Shown: piece by piece, positions 15,527 to 24,170 of the stretch
Layout of the letters: each line of letters begins with the position of its first letter
How positions within the stretch are numbered: position 1 is the first letter of the stretch
Source: Mesorhizobium sp. ES1-1
Lineage (GTDB): Bacteria; Pseudomonadota; Alphaproteobacteria; Rhizobiales; Rhizobiaceae
NCBI RefSeq assembly: GCF_020164785.1
Contig: NZ_JAIUGX010000017.1
Coordinates: 19,154 to 83,153 of the forward strand
Direction of reading: 5' to 3'
Length of the DNA: 64,000 bases
Notes under the pieces: generated by a model
What the model saw: the letters and a program-made list of their open reading frames with translations, nothing else
Database searches by the model: none
Told to the model about the DNA's origin: nothing
Made by a program: the position numbers and the translations under genes

Positions 15527-16990
15527 ATGTTCGGAACCCTGGCGACTCACTGGCCTCATATCCTGGCGATCATCTCGGTGGTGATGTCGACCGTTGGCAT
15601 CGTCCACGCCGTCATGACCAAGGAAGACGTCCGCGCGGCCACCGGCTGGGTCGGCGTCATGGTGCTGTCGCCCATCCTTGGGGTGCTGATCTATGCTGTC
15701 GCTGGCATCAACCGCATCCGTCGCGCCACCATCACCGCACAACGCCCGTTCGCCGATGGCGTCGTGTCGGCGAAGCATCAGCTCGATGTGGCGGCCGAAG
15801 AGGCCTTGATCGCCGAACGATACGGGCAGCGTTTCATGGGTCTCAGGACGTTGGGCGACCGCGTCGCGCGGCGCACGCTCAACCCGGGCAATGCGATAGA
15901 CATGCTGGAGACAGGCGACGAAGCCTATGGCGCCATGTGCGCCGCGATCGACGGCGCGGAGCGGAGCGTCCTGCTGGAGACCTATATTTTCGACAATGAC
16001 GCCGTTGGCCTGCTCTTCGTTCAATCGCTCGCCGGTGCCGTGCGGCGCGGCGTCACCGTTCGCGTGCTGATCGATGCCGTTGGCGCGCGCTATTCCGTAC
16101 CGAGCATCCTCGGACATTTGCGCAGGGCCGACATTCCTGCCGACGTCTTCAACGGCAACATCGTCATGGGCCTTCGCCTGCCCTACGCCAATCTCAGGAC
16201 CCACAGAAAGATCCTGGTCGTCGATGGCGCGGTCGCCTTCACCGGCGGCATGAACATCCGCAAGGGTTTCTCGGCCGAGTTCGCCGGATCGAACACCGCC
16301 AAGGACACACATTTCCGGGTTACCGGACCGGTCGTGGCCGACCTTTTTTCGGTCGCCGCGGAAGACTGGCGTTTTGCCACCAACGAGGCCCTCCAGAGCG
16401 ATGCCTGGCGAGTTGTCCCGCTATGGCCGGCGCCCGGCGTGCCGATGCTGGTGCGCGCCGTCGCATCGGGCCCGGACGCCAGCAACGAGACCAATCACAA
16501 GCTGCTGATCGGCGCTTTCTCCGTCGCCCGCAAATCGATCCGTCTGATGTCGCCCTACTTCCTGCCCGACCGCGAGCTGATCAGCGCGTTGATCACCGCC
16601 GCACGGCGCGGAGTCGAGATCGACATCGTGGTGCCGGCGGTGAACAATTTGTTCCTGGTGGACCGTGCCATGACCGCGCAGTTCGACCAGGTGCTGAAAA
16701 ACTATTGCCGTGTTTGGCGTACCGAAGGGCCGTTCGACCATTCGAAACTTCTGTCGATCGATGGCGTGTGGGCTTATGTCGGCTCGTCAAATATCGATGC
16801 CCGGTCGCTGCGGTTGAATTTCGAGATCGACCTCGAGGTCATGGACGCCGGATTTGCCGGCGAAATCGAGGCGCGGATCGGATCGGCGATCGCTTCCGCC
16901 GTGCCGGTGACGCTCGAGACCCTGCGGGGCCGCCCCTTCCTCACGCGACTCTTCGACCGGGTCATGTGGCTGGGTTCGCCCTACCTGTAG
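15527..16990 (+). CDS. cls: Cardiolipin synthase (phospholipase D family)
   Basis: A 487-aa membrane enzyme that makes cardiolipin from phosphatidylglycerol. Two N-terminal hydrophobic segments (about 8-28 and 40-62) anchor it. Two HKD motifs are intact: H226-x-K228-x4-D233 and H405-x-K407-x4-D412, each followed by the GGMN/GSSN extension. This two-HKD, two-TM layout and length match bacterial Cls. The start at 15527 is chosen because the membrane segment begins right after it; the frame is open further upstream. An EEP-family gene follows 71 bp later and is probably co-transcribed. Confidence 0.9.
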   Translation: MFGTLATHWPHILAIISVVMSTVGIVHAVMTKEDVRAATGWVGVMVLSPILGVLIYAVAGINRIRRATITAQRPFADGVVSAKHQLDVAAEEALIAERYGQRFMGLRTLGDRVARRTLNPGNAIDMLETGDEAYGAMCAAIDGAERSVLLETYIFDNDAVGLLFVQSLAGAVRRGVTVRVLIDAVGARYSVPSILGHLRRADIPADVFNGNIVMGLRLPYANLRTHRKILVVDGAVAFTGGMNIRKGFSAEFAGSNTAKDTHFRVTGPVVADLFSVAAEDWRFATNEALQSDAWRVVPLWPAPGVPMLVRAVASGPDASNETNHKLLIGAFSVARKSIRLMSPYFLPDRELISALITAARRGVEIDIVVPAVNNLFLVDRAMTAQFDQVLKNYCRVWRTEGPFDHSKLLSIDGVWAYVGSSNIDARSLRLNFEIDLEVMDAGFAGEIEARIGSAIASAVPVTLETLRGRPFLTRLFDRVMWLGSPYL

Positions 16991-17061
16991 GCAAGGATGC
17001 GTCGTTGCGGGAATGGAACATAGGCGGACTGAACCTGTTTTGACTGTATCCAGCTTCTGAG

Positions 17062-17892
17062 TTGAAGCCAGCGAGGACGAGCAGCGCGCATATGCACAGA
17101 CCTGGACGCAGCCTGCCGGCGAGCATGCTTTTATCGATCCGCGACAGGAGAATGCGCAAGGCGAATGCCGCCGCGCCCGGGAAAATTGGCGCTGCCACGA
17201 CGCTGGTTGCCTCCTACAATGTTCACAAATGCATCGGCATCGACAGGAAGTTCGACCCCGAACGCACCAGCAGGGTCATCCGCGAGATCGATCCGGATGT
17301 TATCGCGCTGCAGGAAGCCGACAATCGCTTCGGCGACCGCGATGGGCTTCTCGACCTGTCTCGCCTCGAGCTGGAGACGGGCCTTGTGCCGGTTCCGATT
17401 TCAGCCAATGGCAAAAGCCACGGCTGGCACGGAAATGTCCTGTTGTTCAAGAAGGGCGTTGTCCGCGACGTGCACCGGATCGCGTTGCCCGGGCTGGAGC
17501 CCCGCGGCGCCGTGGTCGCCGAGATCGACCTTGAAGGAAACCGGACCCTGCGTGTCATCGCTGCTCATCTAGGCCTGCTGAGGAGGTCGCGTTCCCAGCA
17601 GGCCCGGGTCGTGCTCGACATCATGAACAGCCCTGATTTGAAGCCGACACTCCTGCTCGGCGATCTCAACGAATGGCGGCTCGGCAACCGTTCGGCGCTG
17701 AACACGCTGCACGTGACCTTCGGCCCGCTGCCGCCGGCCGTGCCCACCTTCCCGTCCAACCTACCCTTGCTGGCGCTCGATCGCATCATGGCCAACCGAC
17801 AAGGCATGATCTCGGCCGTGGCGGCACATGACACGCCCCTGTCTCGCGTCGCGTCGGATCACCTGCCCCTGACGGCCTTTGTCCGCCTTTAG
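17062..17892 (+). CDS. Endonuclease/exonuclease/phosphatase (EEP)-family hydrolase
   Basis: Up to 276 aa. The EEP fold runs from about residue 46: VASYNVHKC (metal-site Asn), ALQEADNR (metal-binding Glu), LLLGDLNEW (Asp/Asn of the active site) and the terminal ASDHLPL (catalytic Asp-His). In several bacteria an EEP gene (ybhP type) is paired with a cardiolipin synthase, as here, suggesting a lipid-headgroup or phosphodiester substrate rather than DNA. Alternative starts exist at 17092, 17125 and 17152; the region before residue 40 is poorly conserved-looking, so the true start is uncertain. Confidence 0.82.
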   Translation: MKPARTSSAHMHRPGRSLPASMLLSIRDRRMRKANAAAPGKIGAATTLVASYNVHKCIGIDRKFDPERTSRVIREIDPDVIALQEADNRFGDRDGLLDLSRLELETGLVPVPISANGKSHGWHGNVLLFKKGVVRDVHRIALPGLEPRGAVVAEIDLEGNRTLRVIAAHLGLLRRSRSQQARVVLDIMNSPDLKPTLLLGDLNEWRLGNRSALNTLHVTFGPLPPAVPTFPSNLPLLALDRIMANRQGMISAVAAHDTPLSRVASDHLPLTAFVRL

Positions 17893-17997
17893 CCGACCCG
17901 CCGTTAATGTCGGCTTTCAAGAACTTACTAATTCATTGAGGAACGCTAAGTCCTGCCGCGAGTTTAGGTGCTGACTTAACCGCAGGAGGACACCCCT

Positions 17998-18318
17998 ATG
18001 AAGAATTTGATACTTGCTTCCATGATGGCATTGGCGGCGACAGCCGCGATCAGCGGCCCGACGCTGGCCGCGAGCGTCATCATTCAATCGGACGACGATG
18101 ATGACAATGGGGTCGTCGTTCGCCGTCATCACAACAATGACGACCAGGAAGACAACGGCCAGATTGTCGTCCGCCGCCATCACAACAATGATGACGAGTA
18201 TGGCGGCTACAGTGACGGCAACCGACGTCATCACTGGCGTCGCCACTGCCACACCGAACTGGTCAAGCACTGGCGCCACCACCGCAGGGTGGTCGAGGAA
18301 GTTCGCGTCTGCAGCTGA
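17998..18318 (+). CDS. Secreted His/Asp/Asn-rich repeat protein
   Basis: A 106-aa protein with a Sec signal peptide (residues 1 to about 24, ending TLAAS). A very acidic stretch (SDDDDD) is followed by two 17-residue units built on VVVRRHHNNDD, then a His/Arg-rich C-terminus (RRHHWRRHCH, HWRHHRR). The composition suggests metal or polyanion binding in the periplasm, but no family is recognised. An AGGAGG ribosome binding site stands 6-8 nt before the ATG, so expression is likely. The encoding DNA repeat is 18115-18143 and 18166-18194, period 51 bp. Confidence 0.7.
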   Translation: MKNLILASMMALAATAAISGPTLAASVIIQSDDDDDNGVVVRRHHNNDDQEDNGQIVVRRHHNNDDEYGGYSDGNRRHHWRRHCHTELVKHWRHHRRVVEEVRVCS

Positions 18319-18360
18319 TCGCGCTGTCGAACTATCGTTTAATCAACTGTGCCGAATGAC

Positions 18361-18390
18361 AAACCGGCCGATGGAAACATCGGCCGGTTT
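18361..18390 (+). terminator. Terminator hairpin after the His-rich protein gene
   Basis: A perfect 13-bp stem (18361-18373 with 18378-18390) with a GAAA tetraloop, 42 bp after the stop codon. Only three T residues follow within the stem, so it may act as a terminator or as an mRNA 3'-end stabiliser. Confidence 0.6.
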
Positions 18391-18412
18391 GGTCATTGCC
18401 CGGGTGATCGCC

Positions 18413-18434
18413 AAAAAGGCCGGCTAAGGCCGGC
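18413..18434 (-). terminator. Rho-independent terminator of the aldehyde dehydrogenase gene
   Basis: On the minus strand GCCGGC-CTTA-GCCGGC is followed by CTTTTT. It lies immediately after the stop codon at 18438. Confidence 0.7.
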
Positions 18435-18437
18435 GAA

Positions 18438-19952
18438 TTACTCAATGTCGAAGGAGACGCCCTGGGCGAGCGGCAGCGCCTTGGAGTAGTTCACCGTGTT
18501 GGTGGCGCGGCGCATATAGGCTTTCCACGCATCCGAACCGCTCTCGCGGCCGCCGCCGGTTTCCTTCTCGCCGCCAAACGCGCCCCCGATCTCGGCGCCC
18601 GACGTGCCGATGTTGACGTTGGCGATGCCGCAGTCCGATCCATCGACCCCGAGGAATCGTTCGGATTCCTGCAGGTCGCGCGTGAAGATCGACGATGACA
18701 GGCCTGCGCCAACCGCATTGTGCTCCTCGAGCACGGCGTCGAAGTCGGAATAGCGCATCACATAGAGGATTGGCGCGAACGTCTCTTCCGTCACCGGCGA
18801 CACCTGCTTGGGCATCTCAACCAGTGCTGGATGGACATAGTAGGCGTCGGAGTAGCCATTCTCGACCCTCGTGCCCCCTGTCACCTTACCGCCATGGGCG
18901 GAGGCTTCACTGAGCGCCTTCTGCATGGCCTCGAATGCTGCCTTGTCGATCAGCGGGCCGACCAGCGACGAGGTATCGAGCGGATTGCCGACCGAAACGG
19001 TCTGATAGGCCTTCTTCAGCCGCGGAAGCAGCGCATCATAGACGCTGTCATGCACGAACAGCCGCCGCAATGTCGTACAGCGCTGGCCGGCCGTGCCCAT
19101 GGCGCCGAAGGCAATCGCACGCAACGCCATGTCGAGATCGGCGGTCGGACACACGATGCCAGCATTGTTGCCGCCAAGCTCCAGCACGGCGCGGGCAAAT
19201 CGCTTGGCCAGCCTCGGGCCGACGTCCCTGCCCATGCGCGTGGAACCGGTGGCCGATACAAGGGCGACCTTGGGATGCTCGACCAGTATTTCGCCGACGG
19301 CGCGGTCGCCGATCAGCACCGGCGCCAGGCCCTTCGGTGCGTCGGCGCCGAAACGCTCGATGGCGCGCTTGAGGATCGCTTCGCAGGCGAGCGCCGTCAG
19401 CGGTGTCTTCTCCGACGGCTTCCATACAACGGCATCGCCGCAGACCAGCGCCAGGGCCGTATTCCACGACCACACCGCGACCGGGAAGTTGAAGGCGGAG
19501 ATGACGCCGACGACGCCGAGCGGATGCCAGGTTTCCATCATGCGATGGCCAGGGCGCTCGGTGGCGATGGTCAGGCCGTACAATTGCCGCGACAGACCGA
19601 CGGCGAAATCGCAGATGTCGATCATCTCCTGCACTTCGCCAAGGCCCTCGGACGGGATCTTGCCGACCTCTATCGACACCAGCCGGCCGAGTCCGGCCTT
19701 GTGCGCGCGCAGTTCCTCGCCCAGCAACCGCACCAGTTCGCCGCGCCTTGGACCCGGCACCATGCGCCACGCCTGGAAGGCCTTGTGCGCGGCATCGATG
19801 GTCTTGGCCGCATCATCGGGAGAGATGGTCTTCAGTGCCGCGATCTGCTCGCCGGTCACCGGGCTGCGCACGATGAGGTCGCCACCGGCCAGCATATTCT
19901 CGGCAACGCCAAGTTTCGCCAGCAGCTCGGCCGTTTCCTTCGCTATCGTCAT
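18438..19952 (-). CDS. amaB: ALDH7-type aldehyde dehydrogenase (AmaB-like, L-piperidine-6-carboxylate / aminoadipate semialdehyde)
   Basis: A 504-aa NAD-dependent aldehyde dehydrogenase. Catalytic C292 (TAGQRCTTLRR) and general base E258 (LELGGNNAGIV) are present, as is the Rossmann motif GSTRMGR. The TAGQRCTTLRRL context, ISAFNFPVAVWSWN and the C-terminal GGEKETGGGRESGSDAWKAYMRR are typical of ALDH7 (antiquitin) proteins. In bacteria these oxidise alpha-aminoadipate semialdehyde (L-piperidine-6-carboxylate) in lysine and pipecolate catabolism. No other pathway gene is adjacent; gcdH, further down that route, lies 12 kb away. Confidence 0.88.
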   Translation of the reverse strand: MTIAKETAELLAKLGVAENMLAGGDLIVRSPVTGEQIAALKTISPDDAAKTIDAAHKAFQAWRMVPGPRRGELVRLLGEELRAHKAGLGRLVSIEVGKIPSEGLGEVQEMIDICDFAVGLSRQLYGLTIATERPGHRMMETWHPLGVVGVISAFNFPVAVWSWNTALALVCGDAVVWKPSEKTPLTALACEAILKRAIERFGADAPKGLAPVLIGDRAVGEILVEHPKVALVSATGSTRMGRDVGPRLAKRFARAVLELGGNNAGIVCPTADLDMALRAIAFGAMGTAGQRCTTLRRLFVHDSVYDALLPRLKKAYQTVSVGNPLDTSSLVGPLIDKAAFEAMQKALSEASAHGGKVTGGTRVENGYSDAYYVHPALVEMPKQVSPVTEETFAPILYVMRYSDFDAVLEEHNAVGAGLSSSIFTRDLQESERFLGVDGSDCGIANVNIGTSGAEIGGAFGGEKETGGGRESGSDAWKAYMRRATNTVNYSKALPLAQGVSFDIE

Positions 19953-20116
19953 ATGTGTCCCTTTCAGATCCGCTTGTCCGGCGCCGTGCGCCAGCTCGCC
20001 CGTGCCGATGGCATCTCAGGCAAAGTCATCGCGTGGCATTACTCGTTTCAGGGGGAAATCGCCACCCCGGCATGGTCCAAGCCTGCGTGGCACGATTGAG
20101 CCAGGGCAAACAGTGC

Positions 20117-21391
20117 TTAGCGGACCTGCCGCACGGGGTCGCGCACGGCGCCGTCCTTGATCAGACGGTCGATATGCATCCGTATATGGGCCGCTTCAGC
20201 AGCCGTGTTGGCGAGCGCGATGGCACGGTCGAAGGCAATCCGGGCCTCCTCGCCCCGATCGAGCTGCATCAACAGCCCTCCTTTGAGACCGAAGTAGTGA
20301 AAATAGCCCGAAAGGCGCTGTTCCAGCGGCTCGATCATGGCAAGGGCCTCGAGCGGGCCGCGCACCTTGGAGACAGCGACGGCACGGTTGAGTGTAACGA
20401 CCGGCGACGGCTGCATCTGTTCGAGCAAGCCATACAGCAGGTCGATCTCCACCCAGTCCGTATCCTCGGCCTTCTCGGCCCGCGCATGCAGCGCGGCGAT
20501 CGCCGCCTGCACCTGGTAGGGGCCGGGACTGCGATGGCGCAGAGCCTTGTCGACCAGCGCCAGCCCCTCCTCGATCATCTTGTGGCTCCAAAGGCTGCGA
20601 TCCTGCTCGTCGAGCAGCACGATTTCGCCGTTTGCGTCGAACCGGGCCGGTGCGCGGGCATGCTGCAGAAGCAACAGCGCCGTCAGTCCCATGATTTCCG
20701 GCTCGGTCTGAAACAACCGCAACAACAGCCGGGCCAGCCGGATCGCTTCCTCGCACAGTGGCGCGCGGGCCGGTGCCTCGCCGCCGCTGGTTGAATAACC
20801 CTCGTTGAAGATCAGATAGACCATCGCCGCGACCGCCGCGAGCCGCTCCGAGCGCTCGACCGCGCCAGGCGTTTCGAACGGCACGCCGGCCTCGGCAATG
20901 CGCGCCTTGGCCCGGGTGATGCGCTGTTCCATGGCGCTTTCGCCAACCAGGAAGGCGCGCGCAATCTGCTTGACGGTGAGACCGGAAACGATGCGCAGCG
21001 CCACTGCTATCTGCTGCGTGGGAGGCAGGTCGGGATGACAGCAGATGAACAGCAACCGCAAGATGTCGTCGCGATAATGCGCGCCGTCCAGCCGCTCGGC
21101 CACATCGGTCTCGGCGTCTTCCAGGTCGGAAATCTGGTCTTCCTCCGGGAGCGGAGTCTGCTTGGCGCGTTTGCGCACGGCATCGATGCCGCTGTTGCGG
21201 CCGACAAGGATCAGCCAGGCTGCGGGGTCACGCGGCGGCCCGTTTCGCGGCCAGTTCTTCAAAGCCCTGAGGCAAGCATCCTGAAAGGCCTCTTCCGCGG
21301 TGTCGAGATCACGGAAATAGCGCAGCAGCGCCCCCATCGCCCGCGGGCGGGCGGCGCTGATGGCCGAGCTGATCCAGGCAAGTTCGGTCAT
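20117..21391 (-). CDS. ECF42-type RNA polymerase sigma factor with C-terminal TPR-like extension
   Basis: A 424-aa sigma factor, much longer than a normal ECF (about 190 aa). Region 2 (about 10-80; FRDLDTAEEAFQDACLRALKNWP) and region 4 (about 105-165; ALRIVSGLTVKQIARAFLVGESAMEQRITRAKARI) form the sigma core. A helical C-terminal domain of about 240 residues (YLIFNEGYSTSGG, GPYQVQAAIAALHA, YHFGLKGGL-like repeats) follows. This layout and the adjacent DGPF-domain gene define group ECF42, where the extension, not an anti-sigma factor, is needed for activity. Start overlaps the DGPF gene stop (ATGA at 21388-21391). Confidence 0.9.
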   Translation of the reverse strand: MTELAWISSAISAARPRAMGALLRYFRDLDTAEEAFQDACLRALKNWPRNGPPRDPAAWLILVGRNSGIDAVRKRAKQTPLPEEDQISDLEDAETDVAERLDGAHYRDDILRLLFICCHPDLPPTQQIAVALRIVSGLTVKQIARAFLVGESAMEQRITRAKARIAEAGVPFETPGAVERSERLAAVAAMVYLIFNEGYSTSGGEAPARAPLCEEAIRLARLLLRLFQTEPEIMGLTALLLLQHARAPARFDANGEIVLLDEQDRSLWSHKMIEEGLALVDKALRHRSPGPYQVQAAIAALHARAEKAEDTDWVEIDLLYGLLEQMQPSPVVTLNRAVAVSKVRGPLEALAMIEPLEQRLSGYFHYFGLKGGLLMQLDRGEEARIAFDRAIALANTAAEAAHIRMHIDRLIKDGAVRDPVRQVR

Positions 21392-21762
21392 GCTCGAACC
21401 TTGTTCTGGTTGAAGAGCGAAACCGGCCGGATCTCGTAGGAGCCGCCGCTCGGGTTGACCTCGGAAAGCTCGCGGGCAAACTCGACAGCCTCGTCGAGTG
21501 CATCGCATTCCAGTGTGTAGAAGCCCAGGAATTGCTCCTTGGTCTCGGCGAATGGCCCGTCGATGACGACGGCTTCGCCCTTGACCTTTCTCAGCGTCGT
21601 CGCCGCCGTCGTTGGCAACAGCCGCGCCACCGGACCGAGGCGCCCTGCCTTGGCATATTTGTCCTGCACGTCGAGGAGCTTGGTCATGACCTCGTCGTCC
21701 TGAGCCTTGCTCCAGGAGCTGACGACATCTTCGGAAGCGTAGCATAGGATGGCATAGAGCAT
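21388..21762 (-). CDS. YCII-related DGPF-domain protein, ECF42 partner
   Basis: A 124-aa ferredoxin-fold YCII-like protein with the name-giving motif DGPFAETKEQFLGFY (about residues 68-82). DGPF proteins are the conserved target and neighbour of ECF42 sigma factors; their biochemical role is unknown, though a stress-response or catalytic function has been suggested for the fold. First gene of the two-gene operon, with an AAGGA site before its ATG. The promoter just upstream resembles ECF42 target promoters. Confidence 0.9.
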   Translation of the reverse strand: MLYAILCYASEDVVSSWSKAQDDEVMTKLLDVQDKYAKAGRLGPVARLLPTTAATTLRKVKGEAVVIDGPFAETKEQFLGFYTLECDALDEAVEFARELSEVNPSGGSYEIRPVSLFNQNKVRA

Positions 21763-21786
21763 CGTCGGTCCTTTTCTGTAGCAAAG

Positions 21787-21813
21787 GACGAAACAGTAGA
21801 ACTGATCCCGACA
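21787..21813 (-). promoter_or_regulatory. Candidate ECF42-dependent promoter
   Basis: On the minus strand TGTCGG (21813-21808) and CGTC (21790-21787) are 17 bp apart, with the DGPF start codon about 25 bp beyond. The published ECF42 consensus is TGTCGA in the -35 and CG(A/T)C in the -10 region, so this is one mismatch away. It suggests autoregulation of the operon. Confidence 0.5.
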
Positions 21814-21866
21814 CGTCGTCGACAGAAATTCTTCGGCCGTGGATTGCCGGCCGGCAATCCCGCCTG

Positions 21867-22955
21867 TCAGTCTTCGTGCATCTTCAACCAGCGCAGCACG
21901 AGAGCCTCCTCGTCATCGAGACCGGCTATCGCCCGCTTGCGCTTGTTGGCCTGCGCCATCTCTTCAGACAACCGCCCTTCCGACCAGGCCTCGAAAACCT
22001 GGGGATGGATGTAGCATTTGCGGCAGACGGCGCGTGTGTTGCCGAGCCGTTCGGCCACCTTGTCGATGACCTCGTTCATCACCCGCTTTTGCCTTGCCTG
22101 GCTTTCGGGCAATTGCGTCTGCGCGAACAGCGACGCGGCGTGGATGGTGCCGCCCCAGGTGCGGAAATGCTTGGAACTGAAGCGGGGACCAGCCGCCTCC
22201 TTGATATATCGGTTGACATCCTCGGAACGGACGGGCCGCCTGCTGCCATCCTCGCCGATATACTGGAACAGTTTCTGGCCTGGCAAATCCTGCGCCCCCC
22301 GCACGATCCCGGCGATGCGGCGGTCGACCAGCTTGAGCCGCCATTCCTTGCCCGACTTGCCTTTGAAGGCGAAACGCAGGCTCGAACCGGTGATATCGAC
22401 ATGGCGGTCACGCAAGGTGGTGAGCCCGAAGCTCTTATTGTCACGGGCGTATGCGGCATTGCCGACCCGGATCATCGTGTTGTCGAGCAGCCAGACGATC
22501 GCGGCGACCACCCGCTCGAGCGGCAGGCCGTGCCGGCGCAGGTCCGCATCGATCCGGCGCCGCAAGTCCGGCAGGATTTCGGCGAAGGCCACAAGGCTTG
22601 AGTATTTCGCCCCGTCTCGTTCCTCCGCCCATTGTGTGTGATACCGATACTGCTTGCGTCCCCGTTGATCCCGCCCCGTCGCCTGAATATGCCCGTCGAC
22701 ATGTGGCGAGATCCAGACATCCGTCCATGCCGGCGGAATGACGAGCGCTTCGATACGCGCCCTGGTAATGTCCGATACAGGCCGTCCATCGGGCTGCTTG
22801 TAGGAAAATCCCTTGCCTGTTCTGAGACGACGGATACCCGGCTCGGCGTCGCTGACATAGGTCAGCGCGGTTTCGACGACCGCTTGCGGTCGCGCGGGCG
22901 CGGAATCCCCCTGCGCGACCGGCCCTCCAATATGCGTCTCTGATTTATCCAACAC
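21867..22955 (-). CDS. DNA topoisomerase IB
   Basis: A 362-aa eukaryotic/poxvirus-like type IB topoisomerase that relaxes supercoils through a 3'-phosphotyrosyl intermediate. The active-site tyrosine is Y315 (CRKCYIHP). The pentad partners are visible as R163 (IRVGN), K198/K200 in FKGKSGKEWRL, R265 (KHFRTWGGT) and a following basic residue. Length matches bacterial TopIB enzymes, which are common in rhizobia as accessory enzymes. Orientation is the same as the ECF42 operon, but 100 bp and an intervening promoter separate them. Confidence 0.93.
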   Translation of the reverse strand: MLDKSETHIGGPVAQGDSAPARPQAVVETALTYVSDAEPGIRRLRTGKGFSYKQPDGRPVSDITRARIEALVIPPAWTDVWISPHVDGHIQATGRDQRGRKQYRYHTQWAEERDGAKYSSLVAFAEILPDLRRRIDADLRRHGLPLERVVAAIVWLLDNTMIRVGNAAYARDNKSFGLTTLRDRHVDITGSSLRFAFKGKSGKEWRLKLVDRRIAGIVRGAQDLPGQKLFQYIGEDGSRRPVRSEDVNRYIKEAAGPRFSSKHFRTWGGTIHAASLFAQTQLPESQARQKRVMNEVIDKVAERLGNTRAVCRKCYIHPQVFEAWSEGRLSEEMAQANKRKRAIAGLDDEEALVLRWLKMHED

Positions 22956-23085
22956 TTCGGCTCCAACGAGATGTCCGGAGATAAGCTACGGACAGGGCTG
23001 CCGGTTCCGAAGGCTGGTTGAAATGCAGTGTTTTGACCCGACGCGCATGGGCCTTCCGCGCCTCAAGGCTGTTACAGCCTTGCTG

Positions 23086-24030
23086 TCACAGCGCGCTTTG
23101 CAGGTGGATTCGCGGCGTTGAGAACCAGCGTCGCGAGTTGATCTTGAGCCTGTAGCGCAGGCACCGCCAGGCATCCGACCGCCGCTTCGGCGCGGCCGCC
23201 GCCACCTCCAGGAATCGCGCCGCCCCGTCCAGGTCGCCGCGCGCATAGTGGACCCGGGCGATCTTGAGGGCGACGACGCCCTCCCTGGTTTTGAGGGCCG
23301 ACATCGGGACGTTGCAATCGCCAAGCGTTCGCAAATGCCGGCGCCATTGCAGGAAGCGACGCACCGGATCGATCATGAAACGATCGTCGGACCGTTGTGG
23401 CGACACCTCATAGACCATCACCGGCTGCTGGATCATGGCCAGCGAGGCCGTGCTCATCAGCCGGGCCCAAAACAGCGTGTCTTCGTCATAGGCCAGCCCC
23501 ACCGGAAACCGTGTATCCCCAATCAGGCGTCGGGACGCCAGCACGCTACCGACGGCGACGGAGCGTATGTCGCCTTTCACATAAGCCGAGGCGTTTGACA
23601 GGCATCCGGCCTGATAGCCGCTCGGCACCTTGATCTGCCGATCCTGGCCATTGACCCGGCGCCGATAGGCGCCCACGATCATGTCGGCTGTCGGTTGCTC
23701 CTCTGCGCGCCGCAACATGGCCCGCAATCCACCGGGCAGATGCAAATCGTCGGCATCGATCAGGTAGACCCAGGGACGAACCGCTTCAGCCAAAGCCAGG
23801 TTGCGGGCGGCGCCGGCATCGCGGCAACTGGCGGGCAGCACACGCAGCGGCAGGGAAAGTCTCGCTGCGGCCTGCCGCGCCACATCGGCTGTGTCGTCGG
23901 TCGATGCATCATCGACCAGCAGGATTTCCCCGATGACTGCGGCTTCGCTGCCGAGCGAAGCCAGCGTTGCGGCGATAGTTGTCGATGCGTTGTGGGCGGG
24001 AATGACGACGCTGACTGCTTTCAACAACAA
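23086..24030 (-). CDS. Family 2 glycosyltransferase
   Basis: A 314-aa GT-A-fold enzyme. The N-terminal VSVVIPAHNASTTI and LLVDDASTDDTADV are the nucleotide-binding segments, and DADD (in YLIDADDLHLPGG, about residue 93) is the metal-binding DxD motif. No membrane segment. It could build an exopolysaccharide or lipopolysaccharide side chain; the acceptor is unknown. It stands alone, with no other surface polysaccharide gene beside it. Its C-terminal part contains a TPR-like run (VVALKIARVHYARGDLDGAARFLEVAA). Confidence 0.85.
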   Translation of the reverse strand: MLLKAVSVVIPAHNASTTIAATLASLGSEAAVIGEILLVDDASTDDTADVARQAAARLSLPLRVLPASCRDAGAARNLALAEAVRPWVYLIDADDLHLPGGLRAMLRRAEEQPTADMIVGAYRRRVNGQDRQIKVPSGYQAGCLSNASAYVKGDIRSVAVGSVLASRRLIGDTRFPVGLAYDEDTLFWARLMSTASLAMIQQPVMVYEVSPQRSDDRFMIDPVRRFLQWRRHLRTLGDCNVPMSALKTREGVVALKIARVHYARGDLDGAARFLEVAAAAPKRRSDAWRCLRYRLKINSRRWFSTPRIHLQSAL

Positions 24031-24170
24031 AACTCCGCGCCGAAGCGCATCTGAAAAAAACTACTGTTCCCGTCGCCGCGAATTCAGAGTAGCCTCCAAG
24101 TCGAGGTTTGAAAACCACTTTATCATCTTGAACTGGACCAAAGTATGACCCGGCACGTCTCGGGCCGCCA

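Noticed and set aside
18720..20160. Two overlapping long plus-strand frames
   Set aside because: Both lie antisense to the ALDH7 gene, which has its catalytic Cys and Glu; no domain is visible in either.
21867..22955. Phage-type integrase, because of the tyrosine near the C-terminus
   Set aside because: Overall sequence, KHFRTWGGT and FKGKSGKEWRL segments, and length match topoisomerase IB.
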